From Phaeobacter sp. 22II1-1F12B (lineage in GTDB: Bacteria > Pseudomonadota > Alphaproteobacteria > Rhodobacterales > Rhodobacteraceae), in contig NZ_AQQP01000023.1 of NCBI RefSeq assembly GCF_002210165.1, positions 1 through 39,876 on the forward strand: a DNA stretch of 39,876 nucleotides. Reading direction: 5' to 3'. Shown here piece after piece: positions 31,075 through 39,081 of the stretch (its first letter is position 1; each line of letters begins with the position of its first letter). The notes under the pieces are model-generated. The model was not told the origin of the DNA, did not search any database, and saw only the letters and a list, made by a program, of their open reading frames with translations. Position numbers and translations under genes: made by a program.

Positions 31075-31579
31075 GATCGCGAGTCCTTATGCATCTGCGG
31101 CATGATGTAAAACGAACGTTTTACACCTTCAACCCGCCGACACCTTTTTCTCACGAATGGCGGTTCCAGATGCGCACACGCAAAAGCTGCCCCAAGCAAG
31201 CCAAAGCCCAGTCACAGCCGGATTTCAGTTGCGGATCACGACCATTGCAGCCAGACCGATCTCTTGTAATGCCGTTGCGGGTGGCGAAGCCGTCGTGCAC
31301 GTCAGAAGCGAAAATGGTGACAATCCAAGGTGCTCCGCCGTCGGCAATGACCATGCGATGATGTTGCACGTGTGGCTGCCACTACCGGACTTGTCGAATG
31401 TCTCCACCCGGGCGCGTCCGCGCGCAGCACAGCGCCCGTTATCGCGCCGGGCGCATCTATTCTGCGCGCTGATCCCGCGATGGCCCTCTTTGCGGATGCG
31501 CTTTTGGGTCACTGCCGAAGCCAGTCCCGCCCCGAATTAGCGCAGGCAGCGCTTTCGCCGCCTGCCCCCGAGTCCTCGC
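31075..31579. other. 505-base region without a supported gene
   Basis: Apart from the TetR operator (31106-31125) I see no supported gene. Short frames are open on both strands (about 31157-31540 plus; 31151-31369 and 31225-31512 minus), but none shows a recognised domain, a good ribosome-binding site or a consistent coding pattern. It could hold a degraded gene. Confidence 0.45.
31106..31125. promoter_or_regulatory. TetR-type operator palindrome
   Basis: TGTAAAACG-AA-CGTTTTACA is a perfect inverted repeat with nine-base arms, ending 32 bases before the TetR start codon. Size, symmetry and position are those of a TetR-family operator. Confidence 0.75.
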
Positions 31580-32665
31580 TCAACCGACCTGCATGCCACC
31601 GAAAAGCATGTCACGCGGCAGGTTGAAGATGAAGTAGGGGTTCAGCGCAGGCAGCGCGCTGACCGCGTCGAGGCGGGCGCGCTGGTCGTCGGTGAATTCC
31701 AGCGACAGGGCGGCGAGGTTGCCTTTCAGCTGTTCGGGCTTGCTCGCGCCCAGCAGAAGCGACGTCGCACCGGGTTGCTTCAGCACCCAGGCCAGCGCGA
31801 CCTGCACCATCGGCACGTCCAGTTCCCCCGCCACCTCGCGAACCGTATCTACAATGTCGAAATTCCGTTCCGTGAACAGCATCCCGCCATAGGGGTTCGC
31901 CCCGTTCAGACGCTCGCGCGGCTGGTCACCCGCCTCATCCGCCGCATTCGGCACCGTGACCCCTTCGGAGGCTGAGGCGAGCTTGTCGCGCCCGTATTTC
32001 CCTGTAAGCAACCCGCCGCCCAGCGGGCTCCACGGCATCATGCCAAGGCCGAACTCGAGGGACATCGGCATCAGGTCCAACTCCACGCCGCGCTCGACCA
32101 GCGACCAGGCGTATTGCAGACCCACAGGCCCCGGCAGCCCATGCGCGCGGGCCAGCGTGGCGATCTTGGCGACGTACCACGAAGGCGCATTGGAGAACCC
32201 GTAATAGAGGATATCCCCTCGCGCCACGGCATCGGCCAGCGTGCGCAGCACTTCCTCGGCCGGGGTCAGCTGGTCCCAGACATGCACCCAGTAAAGGTCG
32301 ATCCGGTCCACCCCCAGCCGCTTCAGCGAACCCTCGATCCCGAGGCGAATATTGTAGGCGCCGTTGCCCGCATGCATCGGCGTCCCTTCCGAGCGCGGGA
32401 ACCCCGCCTTGGTCGAGACCACCAGACGGTCGCGCATCCCGCTGTCCTTCAGGAAGCGGCCCAGCATCTTCTCACTCTCGCCGCCGCTATAGACATCGGC
32501 GGTGTCGATCAGGTTACCGCCCGCCTCAACGTAAGCGTCAAAAATCGCGCGGGCGGTCGGCTCATCCGTGCCCCAGCGGCCCGCACCAAAGGTCATGGTG
32601 CCAAGCGCAAGCGGGCTCACGATCAGGCCGGAACGGCCAAAGGGGCGGTAATCGGTCATTTGCAT
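31580..32665 (-). CDS. Aldo/keto reductase
   Basis: A 361-residue NADPH-dependent aldo/keto reductase of the YajO/YghZ-like type. The catalytic tetrad is visible as Asp54 and Tyr59 (LIDTADVYSGG), Lys86 (VSTKAGF) and His128 (LYWVHVWD). It reduces carbonyls such as aldehydes or ketones; the natural substrate cannot be read. The ATG at 32665 has AAGGAGA at good spacing; the longer open frame upstream is unlikely. It diverges from a LysR regulator with about 93 bases between the starts, the usual layout for LysR control of the neighbour. Confidence 0.9.
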   Translation of the reverse strand: MQMTDYRPFGRSGLIVSPLALGTMTFGAGRWGTDEPTARAIFDAYVEAGGNLIDTADVYSGGESEKMLGRFLKDSGMRDRLVVSTKAGFPRSEGTPMHAGNGAYNIRLGIEGSLKRLGVDRIDLYWVHVWDQLTPAEEVLRTLADAVARGDILYYGFSNAPSWYVAKIATLARAHGLPGPVGLQYAWSLVERGVELDLMPMSLEFGLGMMPWSPLGGGLLTGKYGRDKLASASEGVTVPNAADEAGDQPRERLNGANPYGGMLFTERNFDIVDTVREVAGELDVPMVQVALAWVLKQPGATSLLLGASKPEQLKGNLAALSLEFTDDQRARLDAVSALPALNPYFIFNLPRDMLFGGMQVG

Positions 32666-32758
32666 GGGTCTCTCCTTTTCGTTGCCCCGAAAATAAGAAG
32701 CTGCGCCCAAAAGGATTAGCTGCTACCCGTGCCATGAGCTTGTGAGGAATATTCAACA

Positions 32759-33658
32759 ATGGCGCGGCTTCCGCTCAATGATCTGGCGGCCTTTGCCGCG
32801 GTGGCCCGGACCCGCAGCTTTACTGCGGCAGCGGCGGAACTGGGCGTCTCGCCCTCGGCGCTCAGCCATGCGATGCGCGGGCTCGAGGAACGTCTGGGCG
32901 TGCGGCTGCTGGCGCGCTCCACCCGTTCCGTCGCGCCGACCGAGGCTGGCACAGCACTGCTTGACCGGCTCGCACCCGCGCTTACCGAAATCGAAGGCGG
33001 GCTAGCCGATCTGGCCACCTTTCGTGACGCGCCCGAGGGGATCGTGCGGATTACCACATTTCACTGGATCGCCTCCACCTTTCTCGCGCAGCGCCTGCCG
33101 GCCTTCCTCGCCGCGCATCCCGGGATCACGGTGCAGGTCACCGTCGATGACAAGCTGCAGGACATTGTGGCCGACGGTTTCGACGCCGGGCTGCGCTTTG
33201 GCGAGGACGTCGAGAAAGACATGATCGCCATCCGCGTCGGCCCGCCTCTGCGACATCTGGTGGTGGCCACGCCAGCGTACTGGGACACCCACGGCCGCCC
33301 GACCCACCCCCGCGATCTGCGCGACCACCGCTGCGTTGCCTATCACAACCTCTCCAGTGGCAGCATCAGCCCGTGGGAACTTGAAAAGAACGGGCGCGAA
33401 TTGCGGCAACGGGTCGAAGGACCGCTGATCTGCAACTCCGCCGATCTTGCTCTTGCCCTTGTACGTCAAGGCGGCTGCGTCAGTCTGAACATGGAAGAGG
33501 ACCTGGCCGAAGACCTCGCCGCCGGCAGGCTGGAGGCCGTGCTGCAGGACTGGACCCCGCCCTTTGACGGCGTCTTTCTGTACCACCCCAGCCGCAGACA
33601 AACCCCGCCCGCCCTGCGCGCGTTCATCGACTTCCTCAAGGCGCAGTCAGGGGCCTGA
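32759..33658 (+). CDS. LysR family transcriptional regulator
   Basis: A 299-residue LysR-type regulator. The N-terminal winged HTH (residues about 5-63) contains [44 protein letters not shown] and [12 protein letters not shown] in successive segments. The C-terminal effector domain has [19 protein letters not shown], typical of the group that regulates oxidoreductases. It is divergent from the aldo/keto reductase and probably controls it. The GAGGAA before the ATG is a plausible ribosome-binding site. Confidence 0.93.
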   Translation: MARLPLNDLAAFAAVARTRSFTAAAAELGVSPSALSHAMRGLEERLGVRLLARSTRSVAPTEAGTALLDRLAPALTEIEGGLADLATFRDAPEGIVRITTFHWIASTFLAQRLPAFLAAHPGITVQVTVDDKLQDIVADGFDAGLRFGEDVEKDMIAIRVGPPLRHLVVATPAYWDTHGRPTHPRDLRDHRCVAYHNLSSGSISPWELEKNGRELRQRVEGPLICNSADLALALVRQGGCVSLNMEEDLAEDLAAGRLEAVLQDWTPPFDGVFLYHPSRRQTPPALRAFIDFLKAQSGA

Positions 33659-33761
33659 GTGATAACTCGGAAGTTTTCAGGGTGCGGGTCGACGTTTCCG
33701 GTGGTGCTAAGAACTCTTCCACATCGTAGGCCTCGAATTTTCTCAACCGAAAGCGCAACGA

Positions 33762-33810
33762 TTTCAGCGGAAAAATCGCTGAAGGGGCCCGACTATCCAC
33801 CCGGACCCCT
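33762..33810. terminator. Tandem hairpins between convergent genes
   Basis: TTCAGCG-gaaaaat-CGCTGAA (33762-33782) is followed by AAGGGG...CCCCTT with inner CCG/CGG (33781-33810). The plus-strand tail has AATTTT and the minus-strand tail has ATTTTT, so it can end transcription of both the LysR gene and the convergent DUF4345 gene. Confidence 0.6.
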
Positions 33811-33818
33811 TCCAATTT

Positions 33819-34247
33819 TCACCCCTGCGACAAAGCAATCCCAGGGCGCGGGGACGTCAGTCGTCCTCGCTTTTGCATGGCCAGCAGGCAAAGCAGGCCA
33901 ATCGCCATTTCGATCACGAGAGCGGCCAGAATGCCCCCTCCCGGCCAGCCGTCGACTGCTATGCCGATGATCCGGCCCGTCGCGAAGGCGAGGAAGACGA
34001 TGGCGCCTAGCGCTGCCGACACGCCGACCATGCCGGGTCGCACGGCTCCGGCAAAGATAACCGCGCCAAGCGAGGCAAGACTGGCCCCCGGTGCCCGTAA
34101 CTCGCTCAGCAACGCCGCATTGGCTCCCAATTCGATTCCATAGCCCGCGTAGAAAACACGCGGCGCAACGGTGATCGCAAGACCGATACCAAGCGCGGTC
34201 AGCCCTGCCACGCCAAGGGTCAGCTTCTGGAACAACATGCCCTGCAT
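33819..34247 (-). CDS. DUF4345-like small membrane protein
   Basis: A 142-residue inner-membrane protein with four hydrophobic helices (LTLGVAGLTALGIGLAITVAP, LASLGAVIFAGAV, VSAALGAIVFLAFATGRI, GGILAALVIEMAIGLLCLLA). The pattern AP-x-x-FY-x-GYGIEL and ELRAPGASL followed by FATGRIIGIAVDG matches the DUF4345 family of unknown function. I chose the ATG at 34247, after AAAGGA, over one five codons upstream. It follows the NmrA-like gene by 30 bases and is probably co-transcribed. Confidence 0.75.
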   Translation of the reverse strand: MQGMLFQKLTLGVAGLTALGIGLAITVAPRVFYAGYGIELGANAALLSELRAPGASLASLGAVIFAGAVRPGMVGVSAALGAIVFLAFATGRIIGIAVDGWPGGGILAALVIEMAIGLLCLLAMQKRGRLTSPRPGIALSQG

Positions 34248-34277
34248 CTGATGTCCTTTCATACGTCGAGGTTAAGA

Positions 34278-35105
34278 TCAGGCGGCTTCGGCCCAGGCAC
34301 CGGCCTGCGCGGCGTCACTGGCGAAAGCGGTGAAATCGCGCGGTGCCCGGTCCAACGCACGCGCGACGCCATCTGCCAGATGCGCATTGCGCCCATCCAG
34401 CGTCTCGCGCGCGATGGTGGTAAGCACATCGGCAATCATCTCGCCCTGCACCGGCAGAAGCGCCGCGTGGAAATCCTCGAAGGAGATCGGCAGATGCGCG
34501 ACCTGCCGCCCACTCGCGACTGAGAGTTCCGCCGCCATTTCCGCAAACGTCATGAGGCGCGGCCCGGTCACTTCGTAAAGTTCCCCGTCGTGGCCGGGTT
34601 CGGACAGAGCAGCGACCGCGACATCGGCAATATCGTCGACGTCGACGATAGGTTCACGCACCTCTCCGCCGGGCATCGGCAACAGGCCCGCCATCACCGT
34701 TTCATGCAGCGCACCTTCGGAAAAGTTCTGCGCGAACCATGCGGCCCTCACGATCGTGAAGCGCAGGCCAGAGTTTCGGACAACCTCCTCGGCTTGCTGG
34801 GCGTGGTATTCGCCGCGCCCGGTCAGCAGCACCAGCTTGGCGACGCCCGCCACCCGCGCCTGTTCGACGAAAGCTGCGACCGTTTCAACCGCACCGGGCA
34901 CGGCAATATCCGGGTAGTAAGAGATGTAAACGCTGGACACACCGTCAAGCGCGGCGGCCCATGTATCGCGGTCTTCCCAGTCAAAGGGAATGGCTGCGCT
35001 GCGCGATCCCCGGCGCACGGAAAGGCCTTTCTGTTCAAGGCGATTGGCAATGCGGCTGCCGGTCTTGCCGGTTGCGCCGAGGACGAGGATGGGTTGGGTG
35101 GTCAT
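34278..35105 (-). CDS. NmrA-like NAD(P)-binding protein
   Basis: A 275-residue atypical short-chain dehydrogenase-like protein. The nucleotide site is LGATGKTG (residues 9-16), followed by the segment FTIVRAAWFAQNFSEG and PIVDVDDIADVAVAAL typical of NmrA/azoreductase-like proteins. It may be a quinone or azo reductase or a redox sensor; the sequence does not decide. The ATG has AAGGAG upstream. It is divergent from an AraC regulator and leads into the DUF4345 gene. Confidence 0.85.
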   Translation of the reverse strand: MTTQPILVLGATGKTGSRIANRLEQKGLSVRRGSRSAAIPFDWEDRDTWAAALDGVSSVYISYYPDIAVPGAVETVAAFVEQARVAGVAKLVLLTGRGEYHAQQAEEVVRNSGLRFTIVRAAWFAQNFSEGALHETVMAGLLPMPGGEVREPIVDVDDIADVAVAALSEPGHDGELYEVTGPRLMTFAEMAAELSVASGRQVAHLPISFEDFHAALLPVQGEMIADVLTTIARETLDGRNAHLADGVARALDRAPRDFTAFASDAAQAGAWAEAA

Positions 35106-35190
35106 GGTCTGTCTCCTTGGTTATGAGCAAGTCGGTTAATCGATGACCCCAATTTGCGCATAAACCTGGGATGAACCATTCTCATACGTC

Positions 35191-35205
35191 CGGATCACTT
35201 ATCCG
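35191..35205. promoter_or_regulatory. Short inverted repeat in divergent NmrA/AraC gap
   Basis: CGGAT-cactt-ATCCG, a perfect five-base inverted repeat, lies between the divergent starts of the NmrA-like gene (35105) and the AraC regulator (35256). It is a possible operator, but the arms are short. Confidence 0.35.
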
Positions 35206-35255
35206 ATCGTCCAGAACCACTGGACGAGGGGCGCAATTCGCGTCAGCCTTGGCCC

Positions 35256-36242
35256 ATGACACAGCCTCACGTTCCCGACCCGTCCCTACTCGCGCAGCCC
35301 ATTGGCGATCCGCTGGGAGAAATCCTGCACTTGTTGAAACTGACCGGCACGTTCTATTGCCAGTCGCGTCTCACCGCGCCCTGGGGTCTCACCATCCCGG
35401 GCTTTCCCGAGGTGATGAGCTTTGCCGTGGTGATCGCCGGGCGGGCCTGGTTGAAAGTCGGCGAAGACACCCCTTTCGAGATACAAAAGGGCGATCTTGT
35501 CCTGATGACACATGGCGCGCCAATCAGCCTTTACAGCGACAAGGACGCGCCGCTGAGGCAGCTTGAGGAGCTGCCGATCCGCAAGGTGACCGAACTCTTT
35601 GAAACGCTGGAATTCGGCGGCGGCGGCGACGCGTCCAGCATCATGTACGGGCTGGTCCGGCTTGATCACGCGTCCAGCCCCATGCTGATGGCGCTTCTGC
35701 CGGACGTGTTGAAAATCGACCCGTGGGAGGAGGAAGCCGGAAGCTGGCTGCAAGGCACGCTGCAGTTCATCGCGCGAGAGGCGCGCGAGCTGCGCCCCGG
35801 TGGGGAAACCGTCATCACGCGGCTCGCCGACGTCGTCGTGATTGAGGCGATCCGGCGCTGGCTAAGCAGGTCTCCGGACGCGAACCGAGGCTGGCTGAAA
35901 GCCGCGCGCGACCCGCAGATTGGCCGCGCCATCGTCGCGATCCACCGCGACCCCGCCGCCGACTGGTCGGTCGAGACGCTTGCGCAGGTGGCGGGCATGT
36001 CCCGCTCTGCCTTCGCGGCCCGGTTCACCAGCCTCGTAGACAAGCCCGCGATGCAATACCTCGCGGAATGGCGCATGAACCTCGCGCGCCGCATGCTGAA
36101 AGAGACCGCTCAGCCCATCGCAACAATTGCCGCCGATCTCGGATACCAGTCAGAACCCGCCTTCAACCGCGCCTTCAAACGCGTGACCGGCACTACCCCG
36201 GGGCAGGTCCGGCGCAGGCAGGTTGAGGGGGCTGTGGCTTAG
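35256..36242 (+). CDS. AraC family transcriptional regulator
   Basis: A 328-residue AraC-type regulator. The N-terminal half is a cupin-like sensor (SFAVVIAGRAWLKVGEDTPFEIQKGDLVLM). The C-terminal HTH pair begins near residue 230 with WSVETLAQVAGMSRSAFAARF and ends with IATIAADLGYQSEPAFNRAFKRVTGTTPGQVRR, a strong AraC signature. The arrangement matches the cupin_6 (RCS-type HTH) subgroup that often sits next to NAD(P)-binding reductases and controls them. The start ATG has a weak ribosome-binding site. Confidence 0.93.
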   Translation: MTQPHVPDPSLLAQPIGDPLGEILHLLKLTGTFYCQSRLTAPWGLTIPGFPEVMSFAVVIAGRAWLKVGEDTPFEIQKGDLVLMTHGAPISLYSDKDAPLRQLEELPIRKVTELFETLEFGGGGDASSIMYGLVRLDHASSPMLMALLPDVLKIDPWEEEAGSWLQGTLQFIAREARELRPGGETVITRLADVVVIEAIRRWLSRSPDANRGWLKAARDPQIGRAIVAIHRDPAADWSVETLAQVAGMSRSAFAARFTSLVDKPAMQYLAEWRMNLARRMLKETAQPIATIAADLGYQSEPAFNRAFKRVTGTTPGQVRRRQVEGAVA

Positions 36243-36667
36243 AAAGCTTGCATCAAGGTGGATCAGGGCCGAATGGACGCGCACCGGCTGGGAGACATAA
36301 AAACCGTTGTAACGATGACCGCGCGGACATTGGCTGATCCGAACTAGGCGTCAACCCACGCACGGCGGCAACGGTATTCCTTTCCGCGATGAGAACTCAC
36401 TCGGTCGGGCGACGCCGGGACATGTGCAAGGTCCGGAAGGAACTGCGCCTCTTTGACATGCGCGGCACAATGCAACACAAGTGCTGAACTCATACGCCAC
36501 GCCACATCCCGGCTTCGTCGCAAATCTTCTCGAGAAACTGGAAAACGAGGGTGAAACAACGGCGCTCCACCGGGCCGATTCTACAACCAAACAAAAGCAA
36601 GAACTGAACGCGATGCCTGCGTGTTACCACTCACCACCGTCAGCTTACGCTATGTCCTTGATTTGAG
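36243..36667. other. 425-base region without a supported gene
   Basis: The stretch between the AraC gene and tRNA-Trp contains only short frames, including one of 61 codons (36481-36666, plus). None has a recognised domain or a credible start. It lies on the 3' side of the tRNA, where integrated elements often leave traces, but I found no repeat of the tRNA end and no integrase remnant. Confidence 0.5.
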
Positions 36668-36743
36668 TGGCAGGGGCAGCAGGGTTCGAACCCGCGACCT
36701 ACGGTTTTGGAGACCGTCGCTCTACCAACTGAGCTATACCCCT
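36668..36743 (-). tRNA. tRNA-Trp (CCA anticodon)
   Basis: A complete 76-base tRNA. On the minus strand the acceptor AGGGGTA pairs with TGCCCCT, the D-arm is GCTC...GAGC, the anticodon stem ACGGT/ACCGT encloses the loop CTCCAAA (anticodon CCA, tryptophan), and the T-arm has GCGGG-TTCGAAC-CCTGC. The terminal CCA is encoded. In many alphaproteobacteria this gene directly precedes secE; here it is about 18.9 kb away in the same orientation. Confidence 0.96.
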
Positions 36744-36755
36744 AGGACCGCGCCT

Positions 36756-36784
36756 CGTCTATGACAGGCCGGACCCGGGAGCAA
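36756..36784 (-). promoter_or_regulatory. Likely tRNA-Trp promoter
   Basis: On the minus strand TTGCTC (36784-36779) is followed after 17 bases by TAGACG (36761-36756), 12 bases before the tRNA 5' end. It fits a modest sigma70 promoter with the start point a few bases upstream of the tRNA. Confidence 0.45.
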
Positions 36785-36893
36785 GAGGAATCTGTGCCAA
36801 AACCTGCTCGGGCCGCTTCGGACCCCCTCCCCGGCTTGTCCTGAACGCCACTTGCGGTATGAGAGGGGACCAAACGAGCAACGGGACCAGACA

Positions 36894-37595
36894 GTGAGCC
36901 TCCGCAAACGCATCGCCGACAGCACATGGGCCAACCGGCTGGTCGAAGGCTTTTTCTCCGGCTACACGCGGTTTGCCCACGCGACCTCGCGCTGGGAGGC
37001 GCATGGATTCGAAGCGATGGAGGCCGAACTGGCCAAGGGCGAGCCGGTGATTTTCACCGTCTGGCACCAGCGACTGATCATGGCGCCCTATATGTTCAAT
37101 CAGGATCTGGGAAAGTTCTGCTCGCTGACCAGCGCCGCGCGCGCGGGCAGGCTGGTCGGGCAGGTGCTGGCGCGATTCGGATTTGCCACCATCCCGATGT
37201 CGAGCCACAAGCGCCACGTGGCCCTCTCACGCGAGGTTCTGCGCCGCATGGCCGATGGCTACACCATAGGCATCGCCGTGGACGGGCCGCGCGGCCCGGC
37301 GCGCGTGGCCTCCTCGGTGCCACTGGTCTGGGCGCGCAGCACCGGCAAAAAGATCTTCGTGCTGTCCTATGCCACGCGTCGCGCGATCATCTTTCCCAGC
37401 TGGGACAGGTTCATGCTGCCCCTGCCCTTTACCCGGGGTGTGCTGATGTGCCGGGAATGGCAGCGCGAGGTACCGCGCAAGATGGACGACGAAATGCTCG
37501 AAACCCTGCGGCTCGACCTGCAGGCGGCGCTGGACGAGGTGACCGACGCAAGCGACCGCGCCGCCGGGCGGGAACCCGACGGCGCCAGAACCTGA
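36894..37595 (+). CDS. DUF374 lysophospholipid acyltransferase-family protein
   Basis: A 233-residue acyltransferase-like protein (DUF374), expected to transfer a fatty acyl chain to a lipid acceptor at the inner membrane, possibly in lipid A or phospholipid synthesis. It has the HQ motif VWHQRLIMAPY, TSAARAGRLVGQVLARFG, the conserved IGIAVDGPRGPARV and VPLVWARSTG. The start is most likely GTG at 36894 (VSLRKRIADS); a TTG at 36852 is also in frame. It converges with the TPR gene, 44 bases away, with a hairpin between them. Confidence 0.85.
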   Translation: MSLRKRIADSTWANRLVEGFFSGYTRFAHATSRWEAHGFEAMEAELAKGEPVIFTVWHQRLIMAPYMFNQDLGKFCSLTSAARAGRLVGQVLARFGFATIPMSSHKRHVALSREVLRRMADGYTIGIAVDGPRGPARVASSVPLVWARSTGKKIFVLSYATRRAIIFPSWDRFMLPLPFTRGVLMCREWQREVPRKMDDEMLETLRLDLQAALDEVTDASDRAAGREPDGART

Positions 37596-37613
37596 TCTGA
37601 TTTCAGATTTGCA

Positions 37614-37629
37614 GGCGCCCCAAGGCGCC
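37614..37629. terminator. Perfect hairpin between convergent genes
   Basis: GGCGCC-CCAA-GGCGCC lies in the 44-base gap between the acyltransferase and TPR stops. It has no T-run on either strand, so it is a weak bidirectional terminator candidate. Confidence 0.4.
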
Positions 37630-37639
37630 CGCAGCGTGC

Positions 37640-38965
37640 CTATTCCGCCGCCCGCGCCTGGCTGTCCATCGCGTAGCGTTCGCGCATCTTCTGTGCCCGC
37701 GCATGGTCTTTCTGCTTTTCAAGCGCGGCGACGAATTCGTCCAGCTTGCGTTTGCTCAGCCCGGCGGCGACGGCCGCGTCGAACCGGCTCACCGCGTCCG
37801 GGAAGCGATGCTCCTGCACAAGCGTCATCGCGTCATAATACAGAACCCACTTGTTTCCCGGTTGCAGCGAAAGCGCCTCGTCCACAGCCGGACGGGCCAC
37901 GTCGCGGTTGTAAAGCGCAAGTCCGATCCGCGCCTGTAGAAGATAGTCATAAAGGTCCGGCGAACCTTCGCTAAGGATACGGCTGCTCTGTTCCAGCGCC
38001 CGGTCAGGCTGCCCGTCATCCAGCAAAAGCCGCGCGCGCCAGTAGGTCAGGAAACCATTGTACCCCAGCCGCCCGTCGATCTCTCCCAGCAGCACATGCG
38101 CCTCTTCGGCACGGTCCAGCTTGATCAGCACCCGCGCCTTGCGCACATAGCCCTCGGCCCAGTTCGGCCGCGCGGCAATGACCGCATCCGCATCTTTCAG
38201 CGCCGGACCGGGATGGTCCATGTAGTACAGAATCAGCGCCCGCCCCGACAGGGCACGCACATAACCGGGGTTAAGCTCCAGCGCACGGTTCACGAAAACC
38301 AGCGCCTCGCGCCAGTTGCGTTGACGCCGCAAGACATGGGACAGCGCGAAATTCGCAGCCGCGTTCGCAGGGGTCAGCTCCACCGCGCGGCGGAACGCCT
38401 CCTCGGCCTCTGACAGGCGGTTGTGGTCCTCAAGCATCCAGCCCTTGCGCCGCAGCGCCCAGCTGTATTCCGGCTGCATCGCCAGCGCCTGATCGATCAA
38501 CTCAATCGCCTGATCCACCTTGGCCTGACCGCCAAGATAAAGGCTTGCGCCCAGACCGGCGTAGATTTCGGCACTTGGCGACCGGCTCAGCGCGGTTTCA
38601 AAGAACCGTCCTGCAGCCTCGTAATCCTTGATGTCATAGGCCCCCCAGCCCAGACCGACGAGCGCGGGCACAAAGCCCGGATCAAGTTCAAGCATCTCGC
38701 GATAGAGCGCCTGCGCCTTCTCGTCATGGTCAAGGTAGTAATGCGCCCGCGCCAGCGGCGCGAGAAGCTCGAGATACTGCTGCCGGGTCCAGGCCCCGTC
38801 ATCCATGGCCTGCTGGCAGAGGCTTATCGTCTCGGCGTAGCTTTGGTCAAAAGCGATGCAGGCGCTGGCCGCCTTGATGCCATGCCCCGGATCGGCATAT
38901 TTCGCGACGGCTGGCAGGGGCGCGACCAGAAGAGCCGCCATGAATGTGTGTACAACTTTACGCAT
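37640..38965 (-). CDS. Exported tetratricopeptide-repeat protein
   Basis: A 441-residue protein with a Sec signal peptide (MRKVVHTFMAALLVAPLPAVA, cleavage before KYADPG) and at least six TPR units covering most of the mature chain (for example ALVGLGWGAYDIKDYEAAGR, EAEEAFRRAVELTPANAAA, EALVFVNRALELNPGYV). It should lie in the periplasm and act as a protein-protein scaffold; the partner is not visible. The ATG at 38965 has GGGGA close upstream. A CtrA-type TTAA-N7-TTAA site lies 26-40 bases before the start codon, which suggests cell-cycle or motility-linked control. Confidence 0.85.
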   Translation of the reverse strand: MRKVVHTFMAALLVAPLPAVAKYADPGHGIKAASACIAFDQSYAETISLCQQAMDDGAWTRQQYLELLAPLARAHYYLDHDEKAQALYREMLELDPGFVPALVGLGWGAYDIKDYEAAGRFFETALSRSPSAEIYAGLGASLYLGGQAKVDQAIELIDQALAMQPEYSWALRRKGWMLEDHNRLSEAEEAFRRAVELTPANAAANFALSHVLRRQRNWREALVFVNRALELNPGYVRALSGRALILYYMDHPGPALKDADAVIAARPNWAEGYVRKARVLIKLDRAEEAHVLLGEIDGRLGYNGFLTYWRARLLLDDGQPDRALEQSSRILSEGSPDLYDYLLQARIGLALYNRDVARPAVDEALSLQPGNKWVLYYDAMTLVQEHRFPDAVSRFDAAVAAGLSKRKLDEFVAALEKQKDHARAQKMRERYAMDSQARAAE

Positions 38966-38990
38966 AAGTCCCCATCATTCGAAGTATCGC

Positions 38991-39005
38991 TTAACACTGT
39001 ATTAA
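38991..39005 (-). promoter_or_regulatory. CtrA-type binding site upstream of the TPR gene
   Basis: TTAA-cactgta-TTAA on the plus strand, reading TTAA-tacagtg-TTAAG towards the gene. It keeps both TTAA halves and the seven-base spacing of the CtrA consensus TTAA-N7-TTAAC but has G in the final position. It lies just before the start codon of the exported TPR protein. Confidence 0.45.
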
Positions 39006-39081
39006 TGACGCCAAACTTCTCAAGATGTGGTGTTGATGAATATGTATGCTTTCTAAAAAACGTGATCTAAGAGCACAAACT

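Noticed and set aside
36481-36666. A small gene of 61 codons before tRNA-Trp
   Set aside because: It has no ribosome-binding site, no recognised domain, and its codons do not look like those of neighbouring genes.
36243-36743. An integrated element at the 3' end of tRNA-Trp
   Set aside because: No integrase, no direct repeat of the tRNA 3' end and no mobility gene were seen between 17.8 and 36.7 kb; only the altered gene order remains as an observation.
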